From DAIQNV01 sp038748775 (GTDB lineage Bacteria > Planctomycetota > Phycisphaerae > Phycisphaerales > UBA1924), in assembly GCA_038748775.1 (NCBI GenBank), contig JBCDIT010000015.1, forward strand, positions 22,120 through 86,119: DNA of 64,000 nucleotides. The letters run 5' to 3'. A program made the position numbers and the translations under genes. This document shows, in pieces, positions 42,990-49,956 of this stretch; positions within the stretch are counted from its first letter, which is position 1, and every line of letters starts with the position of its first letter. The notes below the pieces were generated by a model. That model searched no databases and was not told the DNA's origin. It saw nothing but the letters and a program-made list of their open reading frames with translations.

Positions 42990-43544
42990 TTAGCGGGCTT
43001 CGAGGACGCTCGCTTCGACGAGCACGATCTCGTGCCCCTTGGTCATCACGTCGTCGCTCAGTGTGACCTGGGCGATGCGTCCGTCGAGGCGGGCCCAGGA
43101 ACTGCCTTCGGTCATGTGGCCCGGGTCGCCCGGGATCTCGGCGATGACGTAGATCCATCCGGGCATCTGCGAGAGGCTGACGTCGATGCTAATGCGGGTA
43201 ACGTCGCCGCGACGCTTGATGCCCTTGATCTCGCCGTTCCAGCCGCTCTGGTGGATCCACTGGCCCATGAGCCACTCGCCCTGGGCGAGATCGGGATCGG
43301 CCTGTGCCGCGAGCGCGCCGCCGCCGAGCGCCGGGGCTCCTGAGCCCAGCGCTGTGCCGATGCTCAGTCCGTGCTCCGACAGGACGGCCGCCGGGGAGAA
43401 CGCCCGGGGCAGCCGCTCGACGCCCTCGGGCGGCTCGATGCGTTCTGCTCGTGGCAGAGGGGGACCGCTCATTTTGTCCCACAAGGCTGCGCCCCCGATG
43501 AGGAGGCCGAATCCCACAACGATGATGATCACGATCTTGGCCAC
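42990..43544 (-). CDS. Membrane-anchored protein, unknown function
   Basis: A 184-residue protein starting at GTG 43544 with GGGGAAC upstream. Residues 2-20 (AKIVIIIVVGFGLLIGGAA) form an N-terminal membrane anchor. An Ala/Gly/Pro-rich linker follows, then a compact beta-rich domain (GEWLMGQWIHQSGWNGEIKGIKRRGDVTRISIDVSL, MTKGHEIVLVEASVLEAR). No family recognised. The frame is open farther upstream, but that part crosses the 131-bp repeat element and is Arg-rich, so it is not used. Confidence 0.65.
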   Translation of the reverse strand: MAKIVIIIVVGFGLLIGGAALWDKMSGPPLPRAERIEPPEGVERLPRAFSPAAVLSEHGLSIGTALGSGAPALGGGALAAQADPDLAQGEWLMGQWIHQSGWNGEIKGIKRRGDVTRISIDVSLSQMPGWIYVIAEIPGDPGHMTEGSSWARLDGRIAQVTLSDDVMTKGHEIVLVEASVLEAR

Positions 43545-43726
43545 GGTCCGTTCCCCAGCGGCGGAGTGCCGCTTTCCGGGAGGATACCAAGGACGTGTTC
43601 TGCGTCCAAGATGCGAACCGATTTGATCGTGAGCACTGCAAACGACGGGCGCCCCCGGGTTCGAACGAACCAGCCCGGGGCGCCCGGCCCACGAAGTCGG
43701 GGTGTGCTGAGGGAGGCGGCGTGTTA

Positions 43727-43857
43727 AAGCACGTTTGATCGCTCCGTAGCGGCCTCCGCCCGCACACTCGCGTGGGGAAGTCGCGCCGGAGTGAATCCGG
43801 CGGGCTTCCCGTGGCGCAAACCGCACGCCCGATGCTCCAACATAAGTGGAGACGCTC
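43727..43857. mobile_element. 131-bp TA-flanked repeat element, copy 2 (MITE-like)
   Basis: The second copy of the element at 25306-25436: same length, same orientation, flanked by TA at 43725-43726 and 43858-43859. Internal hairpin GCCGGA-GTGAA-TCCGGC is intact. As in copy 1, the right-hand TA is inside the TAG stop codon of the neighbouring minus-strand gene, so its insertion left that gene terminated at the element boundary. The element encodes no protein. Confidence 0.65.
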
Positions 43858-44387
43858 TAGCGCCGCCGCTCGTGGCGTCCGCGAGGGCTCAGCCTGGTGG
43901 TTCTCGCCCCGGCGCGGAAGCCCCGCCTGAACTCAGAGCGGTGGAGTCCGGGGCGGTGCGAGTGCGCGCGGTCGCGCGAAGAGCTGCGCACGCCGACACG
44001 GAAGCCTCTGATGAATCTTCGGTCGCGTTGGATCGAGTGCCGTGACCGCGAATCAAAGCGGTCATCGTGGCGTCCGAAGCGATGGCGGCGGTCAGCGCGG
44101 GGGCGCAGGGCTCGATAGCGTTGCAACTGGCGGACTTCAGACCGGGTCAGTCGGTCGCGCCCGAGGCGGGAGTCGGAGGGCGAGACGACGATCTTCACGC
44201 CGCCCGAAGAGATCACGATCGACGGACTCTTCTTCGCGTCGCGGTCGTGCTTGATGTCCTTCTTGGACCGGTGATGGTCCTGGGTGTCGAGCACGATCGA
44301 CGAGATGCTCCGTCGCTCTCCGGCAGAGGCCGGGGAGGCGAGCAGAACGGACGAAACGGCAACGATGGGAATGAGCGCGAGACGCAT
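43857..44387 (-). CDS. Secreted Arg/His-rich basic protein
   Basis: A 176-residue exported protein. A clear AGGAGG site precedes ATG 44387 and residues 1-22 are a signal peptide (ending SPASA). The mature protein is very basic: Arg, Ser and His dominate (RPRADRRHRFGRHDDRF, RRFIRGFRVGVRSSSRDRAHS, ending RRR). The N-terminal part contains SPSIVISSGGVKIVVSPSD. It may bind polyanions outside the cytoplasm, which is an inference from composition. Its TAG stop lies at the edge of the 131-bp element. Confidence 0.65.
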   Translation of the reverse strand: MRLALIPIVAVSSVLLASPASAGERRSISSIVLDTQDHHRSKKDIKHDRDAKKSPSIVISSGGVKIVVSPSDSRLGRDRLTRSEVRQLQRYRALRPRADRRHRFGRHDDRFDSRSRHSIQRDRRFIRGFRVGVRSSSRDRAHSHRPGLHRSEFRRGFRAGARTTRLSPRGRHERRR

Positions 44388-44487
44388 ACCAAGGCCTCCT
44401 GCTTTCGACGGGTCCGGGATACCCGTCGGGGAGTGAACGCTCGGCGTAGGGGTGATTGTTCCCGATCCATCGGAACGGCAGATGGAC

Positions 44488-44624
44488 AGCGAGCCCGACG
44501 CGGGTGCAAGGGGTCTCCCGAGCTTCGCGTCTGCGTCTCCTTCGTGGATCCGATGCCTCGGAAAGGCGAAGGAGATGAGGTTGCGGAGAATAAGGAGCAC
44601 CCTTGCTTGCGCGGCGGGCTCGTT
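44488..44624. repeat. REPIN-like repeat element, copy C
   Basis: A 137-bp element with inverted arms. The left arm starts at 44488 (AGCGAGCCCGACGCGGGTGC then AAGGGG) and the right arm is at 44596-44624 (AGCACCCTTGCTTGCGCGGC then GGGCTCGTT). An inner inverted pair (GTCTCCTTCG / CGAAGGAGAT) makes a long imperfect palindrome. It lies between the Arg-rich protein gene and the 3' end of the E2 gene. Confidence 0.6.
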
Positions 44625-44651
44625 GATGCTGACGTTGCTCGCGAAAGTGAC

Positions 44652-46298
44652 TTACGCCAGCGACTCGGGCTCATCTCGAAGGAAGCGGACGATCTCTGCG
44701 AGGCACAACGCCGCGGTCGCGCCGTCAACGACGCGGTGGTCGCACGCCAAGCTCAGAGGCATCAACTTGCCAACCACCGCTTGCCCGTCGCGAACGACGA
44801 CACCGTCGTACACCTTGCCGACTGCGAGGATCGCGACCTCGGGCACGTTGATCACAGGCGTCGCGAACTTGCCGGCGTGGCTACCCACGTTGCTGATCGT
44901 GAACGTGCTGCCCATGAGACGATCGCGGCCGATGCTCCGGTCGCGTGCCGACTTCGCGGTTGCTGCGATCTCGTTGGCGAGCGCGGTCACGCCCATGACG
45001 TGGGCGTTGGGGATGACCGGGACCATGAGGCCCGAGTCGGTGTCGGTCGCGATGCCCAGATGCGTCGCGCCGTGGTTCACGATTTCTTCGGCCTGCTCGT
45101 CAACGGTCGCGTTGAGCGCTCCGAAGCGACCGCCCAGCGCCGGGCTGATCGCACGGCACACCGCCGCGGCGACGAAAGGCAGGAAGCTGATCTTCTGGCC
45201 TGAGGTCTCGGCCAGTTGACGACGCACGGCGTCGAGCGTGGTGACGTCGGCTTCGTCCATTACTGTGAAGTGGACGGCTGTATTGACGCTCTCGCGGAGT
45301 CGGTTGGCGATGGTGCGCCGCACGCCCCGGAACGCAACGCGGCTGTCGCCCGCGGACTGCTGCGCCGGATCGGGGATCGGGCGCGAGCCGCTTGAGGGGG
45401 TATAGCCCGGCGCCATCGGTACGCCGGCGGCGGGGGCGCCGTAGCCGGGCTGAGGCACCCCGTAGCCTTGTCCGTACCCGGGCATGGGCATGGAGACCGC
45501 GACAGGGATGTACATCGGCTGGGGCATTCCGTATCCGGGCATCGCGCCCGGAATCTGGGGCATCGGAGCGCCGTACCCGGGCACCGGCTGGGGCTGTGGC
45601 ATGGGAGCGCCGTACCCCGGAGCCATCGGGGGCTGCATCGGCTGCGGAGCCGGCTGATACGAGGGTGCTGCTGGCGGAAGCGGACGCCGCGTTTGCCCAG
45701 CATGGGCCGTCGTCGGAGCCGGCGTCGTGGACGCTGTGGCTGAGCGAAGCGAAGCCGCGGATGAATCGGCCGCCGGCGTGGTCCTCGGCCCATCCTTCGC
45801 AAACGCTTCGACGTCCTTCTTTGTTACCCGCCCGGCAATCCCGGTGCCCTCGATTTGGTTGATGTCGACGCCCAGATCACGGGCGAGCCTGCGGACAGCG
45901 GGCGCCGCGAGGGCCTTGCCCTTCACGCCCCGCACGATCTCGCCGCCGACGGCCCCGACGACGGTGCCGGCGTCTTCACGCTCCGCGGTTCCGTTCGATG
46001 AAGGCGCCGCGGCGGGGGCGGGACTGGCCGCCGGCTCGTCGCCACCCTCGTAGGTCACGAGCGGGTTGCCGACGTTGAGGATCTCGCCTTCGCTGCCGTG
46101 CAGGGTCTTGATCACGCCGTCACGAGGACTGGGCACCTCGACGAGCGCTTTGTCGGTCTCCATCTCTGCGATGATCTGGTGCTCGGTGACGGTGTCACCC
46201 TCGCTCACCTTCCAGGCGATGAGTTCGGCTTCATGCACGCCCTCGCCGAGGTCGGGGAGGATGAAGATGTTGGGGTTGGCGGATTTGGCGTGGGCCAT
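44652..46298 (-). CDS. Dihydrolipoamide acyltransferase, E2 of a 2-oxoacid dehydrogenase
   Basis: A 548-residue E2. The lipoyl domain (residues 10-85) has the lipoylated K50 in METDKALVEV. A peripheral subunit-binding domain follows at about 135-170 (APAVRRLARDLGVDI, GTGIAGRVTKKDVEAF). The catalytic domain is residues about 320-548, with HFTVMDEADVT and the active-site His in CDHRVVDGATAA. The linker between them (about 185-310) is unusually rich in Pro, Gly, Tyr and Met, with PGYG repeats. With the upstream E1 genes it forms the complex; neighbouring catabolic genes favour the branched-chain enzyme over pyruvate dehydrogenase. Confidence 0.92.
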   Translation of the reverse strand: MAHAKSANPNIFILPDLGEGVHEAELIAWKVSEGDTVTEHQIIAEMETDKALVEVPSPRDGVIKTLHGSEGEILNVGNPLVTYEGGDEPAASPAPAAAPSSNGTAEREDAGTVVGAVGGEIVRGVKGKALAAPAVRRLARDLGVDINQIEGTGIAGRVTKKDVEAFAKDGPRTTPAADSSAASLRSATASTTPAPTTAHAGQTRRPLPPAAPSYQPAPQPMQPPMAPGYGAPMPQPQPVPGYGAPMPQIPGAMPGYGMPQPMYIPVAVSMPMPGYGQGYGVPQPGYGAPAAGVPMAPGYTPSSGSRPIPDPAQQSAGDSRVAFRGVRRTIANRLRESVNTAVHFTVMDEADVTTLDAVRRQLAETSGQKISFLPFVAAAVCRAISPALGGRFGALNATVDEQAEEIVNHGATHLGIATDTDSGLMVPVIPNAHVMGVTALANEIAATAKSARDRSIGRDRLMGSTFTISNVGSHAGKFATPVINVPEVAILAVGKVYDGVVVRDGQAVVGKLMPLSLACDHRVVDGATAALCLAEIVRFLRDEPESLA

Positions 46299-46306
46299 GA
46301 GAGTGC

Positions 46307-46810
46307 TCAGTCTTTCCTGATGAAATCGTGCCGAGAGTAAGGGCCAAACACGTTGGGTCCTGCGGACAGCATTGCAAACTGAAGCGACCGATCGGCGACA
46401 CGGAACCGCGCCCAACTCGGTCCATCGACGGTTTCGGGCGGTCCCCCGATCGTGATCACGACCTCGTCGCCATCGCGCCGCCACTGGCCTTCATAGGGGC
46501 GACGCTCCCGAACTGTACGAGGGGGTGGGACAGCGTTGCGCCAGCCCCGCCCGGGCCAGACCGTCGCGGTCCCGTCCTCGAGCAGTGTCAAGCGACTGGG
46601 TTGCCTGAAGCCAGAGCCACAGATCGATAGGCCGCTCTCCGCTATCGCCTTACCCGAAGACTCTTGGGCCACCCTGTAGGCTTCAGGGTCTTCGTCGTAT
46701 ACACCGACGAACTCGAGTTCGTTCAGGCTGAGCGCGCGCGGTACGTTCGCGGCACACCCTGAGCAGAACGCAGACGTGGTAACGAGGATGGCGGTTAGTA
46801 GGCGAGACAC
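46307..46810 (-). CDS. Lipoprotein inside the dehydrogenase operon
   Basis: A 167-residue protein with signal and lipobox (FCSGC, residues 15-19). The mature part has a LTLLEDGTATVWPGRGW segment and a beta-rich C-terminal half (DGDEVVITIGGPPETVDG), perhaps a small barrel. I recognise no family. Its start overlaps the E1-beta stop by 16 nt and it ends 8 nt before E2, so it is fully embedded in the operon. An envelope lipoprotein between cytoplasmic complex subunits is unexpected. Confidence 0.68.
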   Translation of the reverse strand: MSRLLTAILVTTSAFCSGCAANVPRALSLNELEFVGVYDEDPEAYRVAQESSGKAIAESGLSICGSGFRQPSRLTLLEDGTATVWPGRGWRNAVPPPRTVRERRPYEGQWRRDGDEVVITIGGPPETVDGPSWARFRVADRSLQFAMLSAGPNVFGPYSRHDFIRKD

Positions 46811-47769
46811 TCGTTGATCCCCTTTCCGATCCGCTTCGCGTCGGGCAGGTAATCGAGCTCGAGCTTGTAGTAAGGCATGATCGTGTCGAACCCCGCAACG
46901 CGCTGCACCGGCGCCTCGAGATGCAGGAAGCAGTTCTCCTGGATCAGGGTCGCGATCTCGGCGCCCATGCCGGCGGTCTTCGGTGCTTCATGCACGATGA
47001 CACACCGGCCCGTCTTCATCACGCTCTCGATCACGATGTCGATGTCGAGTGGGTAGATGCTCCGGAGGTCGATCAGTTCGATCGAGACGTCTTCGGGTTG
47101 CTCGTCGATCGCTTCGAGGCACTGGAAGACGCTGGCGCCCCATGTGACGACGGTGAGGTCGTCGCCCTCGCTGACGATCTTGCCCTTGCCGATCGGGATG
47201 GTGTAGTCGCCCTCGGGCACCTCTTCGCGATAGCTGCGGTACACGCGCTTGGGCTCGAAGAAGATCACCGGGTCGGGGTCGCGGATCGCGCTGAGCAAGA
47301 GCCCCTTGGCGTCGTAGGGCGTGCAGGGCATCACGACCTTGACCCCGGGCGAGTGGGCATAAATCGCCTCGGGCGAGTCGGAGTGGAGCTCGGGGGCGTG
47401 GATGCCGCCGCCGACCGGCACGCGGATGGTCAGCGGGATCGTGATCGCGCTGCGGGTGCGGGTGCGGAAGCGGGCCGCGTGGTTGACGAGCTGGTCGTAC
47501 GCAGGGCCCATGAAGCCTTCGAACTGCAGCTCGGGGATCGGACGCATGTCGGCCATCGCGAGGCCGATGGCGGTGCCCATGATGCCCGACTCGTCGAGCG
47601 GGGTGTTCTGGCAGCGGTGCTTGCCGTGCTTCTCGGCGAGGTTCTCGGTGACGCGGAACACGCCCCCGTTGATGCCCACGTCTTCGCCCAAGATGATCAC
47701 GCGTTCGTCGCGGGCCATTTCCTGGTCGAGGGCCTGGTTGATCGCTTGCACAAGGGTCAGCTCGGCCAT
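46795..47769 (-). CDS. 2-oxoacid dehydrogenase E1 component, beta subunit
   Basis: A 324-residue E1-beta of the thiamine-diphosphate heterotetramer type. Landmarks: LVQAINQALDQEMARDERVIILGEDVG, NTPLDESGIMGTAIGLAMADMRPIPELQF, GGGIHAPELHSDSPEAIYAHSPGVKVVMP and EAPKTAGMGAEIATLI. These are shared by branched-chain and pyruvate dehydrogenase beta subunits. It pairs with E1-alpha at 48660 although a lipoprotein gene separates them. It starts 3 nt after the stop of that lipoprotein gene. Confidence 0.94.
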   Translation of the reverse strand: MAELTLVQAINQALDQEMARDERVIILGEDVGINGGVFRVTENLAEKHGKHRCQNTPLDESGIMGTAIGLAMADMRPIPELQFEGFMGPAYDQLVNHAARFRTRTRSAITIPLTIRVPVGGGIHAPELHSDSPEAIYAHSPGVKVVMPCTPYDAKGLLLSAIRDPDPVIFFEPKRVYRSYREEVPEGDYTIPIGKGKIVSEGDDLTVVTWGASVFQCLEAIDEQPEDVSIELIDLRSIYPLDIDIVIESVMKTGRCVIVHEAPKTAGMGAEIATLIQENCFLHLEAPVQRVAGFDTIMPYYKLELDYLPDAKRIGKGINECLAY

Positions 47770-47772
47770 GGT

Positions 47773-48660
47773 TCAGCGATCTCCTTCTTCTGAGGCAACG
47801 GCGAGCGCCACGCGCCCCAGCCGCTCGGCGAGCAAGTCGTTGGTGGTGATGGGTTGGCCCTCGGGCGTGCGGTAGCCCGAATCGACCTGAGCCGCTTCAT
47901 CGGCGAGGTCGAGCACGAGCCGGCGGACGTCACGCGTGCCTGGGACGACGTCGAACGTCAGCGTCGCGGAGACGACCGCCTCGTCGCCCCTCGGGCGCGC
48001 GTAGCGATCGCGAAGAACGAGCACGCCCGGCTCGGGTGTTTCGATGTCGAAGCCGACACGCTCGGCTTCGCGCGTCGCGAGCTTCACGGCCCGGTCGAGG
48101 CCCAGGAGGCCCACGCGCGGACGCAACTCGGCTCGGCGGCCCACGTCGATGAGCGCCGGCTCGATCTCGTACACGCGGCTGATCTCGGCGCGATCGAAGA
48201 AGTCGGTCTTCATCGGCGTCTCGAAGATCTCGCGGAGCGCGAGCATCGCGAGCCCGAAACGTCCTCGAGCCTCAGCGGTGAAGCCTTTGGGCTCGGTGCC
48301 GATCGTGCGGGCGGTGTAGATGTACGCGCCCTCGCCGCGGCCCCCGAGGTCGACGGTCACCTCAACGACGCGTTCGTCGGGACGCGTCTGCGATCCGCCG
48401 CCCGGGAGCGGGAACTCCCACTCCGGCGCTTCCATGCGGAACGTCATCCGGCGGTTGGTCACGCGTTGGGGCGTGATGTCGAACGCTTCGGCCCTCGCGA
48501 GCAACTCTGTGCGGACGTTGGCGCGGATCTGCTCGACATCGCTCTCATCGAGCAGGTTGTCGTACGCGACACCACCGCCGAACTGGAGCTGTCCTGTCGA
48601 GCACCCGCCGGCGATGAGGGAGGCGCACGCGGCGGCGATGAGGGTCGTCCGAACCGGCAT
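47773..48660 (-). CDS. Lipoprotein between E1-alpha and E1-beta genes
   Basis: A 295-residue protein with signal and lipobox (LIAGGC, residues 15-20). The mature part is alternating beta/charged helix (RVTNRRMTFRMEAPEWEFPLPG, VVEVTVDLGGRGEGAYIYTARTIG, FDIETPEPGVLVLRDRYARP) with no family I know. ATG 48660 overlaps the E1-alpha stop (TGATG), and the gene ends 3 nt before E1-beta. The longer frame upstream is an antisense-like shadow of E1-alpha. The tight coupling implies coordinated expression with the dehydrogenase. Confidence 0.7.
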   Translation of the reverse strand: MPVRTTLIAAACASLIAGGCSTGQLQFGGGVAYDNLLDESDVEQIRANVRTELLARAEAFDITPQRVTNRRMTFRMEAPEWEFPLPGGGSQTRPDERVVEVTVDLGGRGEGAYIYTARTIGTEPKGFTAEARGRFGLAMLALREIFETPMKTDFFDRAEISRVYEIEPALIDVGRRAELRPRVGLLGLDRAVKLATREAERVGFDIETPEPGVLVLRDRYARPRGDEAVVSATLTFDVVPGTRDVRRLVLDLADEAAQVDSGYRTPEGQPITTNDLLAERLGRVALAVASEEGDR

Positions 48661-49790
48661 CACTGGCCGACCCCCACGCCGTCGGCCCGGAGGCCGACCT
48701 GGTCGGGGTTCTGCCCGAGCGAACTGGTCCGCATGGTGTCGCGTTGCGTCGCGAGCGATTCGGGGAGCGTCTCGAACATGTGGTCGAAGAAGTCGGCGGT
48801 GCTCGGCTCGTCGATGCCCTCGGCGGCTCGCACGACCTCGGTCACGATCTTCTCGGCGCGGGCCTGCAGCGCGACCTGTTTGTCTTCGTCCCAACGCTTC
48901 TTCGATTCGAGGTACTTCCGAGTGCGGATGATGGGGTCTTTCTCGAGCCACGCGTCGAGTTCTGAAGGATCGCGGTAGCGCCGCGCGTCGTCGGCGGTGG
49001 TGTGGTCGGCGAGGCGGTAGGTGACGCCCTCGATGAACGTGGGGCCTCCACCCTTGATCGCTCTCTCGCGGGCTTCCTTGGTCGCCTTGTACACCGCGAA
49101 GATGTCGTTGCCGTCGACCTGGATCGTCGGCATCTCGTACGCGATCGCTTTCTGGGCGACGGTGGGGGAGTTCATCTGTTCCTCGCGCGGAACGCTGATG
49201 GCCCATTGGTTGTTCTGGCAGAAGAAGATGCAGGGGACCTGGAGCGTCGAGGCGAAGTTCATCGCGCCGTGGAAGTCGCCCTCACTGGTCGCGCCGTCGC
49301 CGAAGTACGTCGCGACGCACTTCTTTTCGCCGCGGAGCTTCATCGCCCAGGCGATGCCGGTCGCGTGGAGCATGTGGGTGCCGATGGGGATGCTGATCGG
49401 CGTCTGGTTGACGCCCTCGGGGATCTGATTGCCCCGCTCGTCACCCATCCAGTGAAGCAGGATGTAGTGCATCGGAAGGCCGTGGATGTAGAGCGCCGCG
49501 TTCTCGCGGTAGCAGGGCACGAGCCAGTCTTCGCCCTTGATCAGGGCGAGGGCCGAGCCGATGGCGTTGGCTTCTTGCCCCTTGTTCTGCGGGTACGTGC
49601 CCATGCGGCCCGAGCGTTGCAGCTTGAAGGCGATCTCGTCGAGATGGCGGCAGATCCACATCTGCTCGTACGCGAAGACGACCTGATCGTCGGTCAGGGT
49701 GTCCTTCGCGAGCTTGGTGTCCAGATTGCCCTGCTCGTCGAGGATCGAGAGGGTCTCGATCTTCGCCTCGTACACCGTCCGCCTCGGCAT
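48660..49790 (-). CDS. 2-oxoacid dehydrogenase E1 component, alpha subunit
   Basis: A 376-residue E1-alpha. The thiamine-diphosphate motif runs from GDGATSEGDFHGAMNF (residues 164-179) to CQNNQWAIS (191-199). The mobile loop with the conserved Ser/Thr-Asp is ADHTTADDARRYR, as in branched-chain E1-alpha. The length is close to the family norm. It is the first gene of the block E1-alpha, lipoprotein, E1-beta, lipoprotein, E2. Assignment to branched-chain rather than pyruvate substrate rests on the neighbouring leucine-type genes. Confidence 0.93.
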   Translation of the reverse strand: MPRRTVYEAKIETLSILDEQGNLDTKLAKDTLTDDQVVFAYEQMWICRHLDEIAFKLQRSGRMGTYPQNKGQEANAIGSALALIKGEDWLVPCYRENAALYIHGLPMHYILLHWMGDERGNQIPEGVNQTPISIPIGTHMLHATGIAWAMKLRGEKKCVATYFGDGATSEGDFHGAMNFASTLQVPCIFFCQNNQWAISVPREEQMNSPTVAQKAIAYEMPTIQVDGNDIFAVYKATKEARERAIKGGGPTFIEGVTYRLADHTTADDARRYRDPSELDAWLEKDPIIRTRKYLESKKRWDEDKQVALQARAEKIVTEVVRAAEGIDEPSTADFFDHMFETLPESLATQRDTMRTSSLGQNPDQVGLRADGVGVGQ

Positions 49791-49956
49791 CGCGTCCCTT
49801 CCGAAGAGGAACGTTTCTTCGACCGCGTCGCGGCGTCGAAAGCGCTCCGTCTAGGCACAGACAAGAACAGCCCGGGCACCGTCACCCAAGCGTTGTCACT
49901 CTAGGTCGACCCCGACCGTCGGGGCTGTTTCCACGAAGCAACGGGCACAGCAGGGT

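Noticed and set aside
49910..49924. A terminator between the acyl-CoA dehydrogenase and E1-alpha genes
   Set aside because: The stem CCCCGA/TCGGGG is only 6 bp and no T-run follows on the relevant strand.
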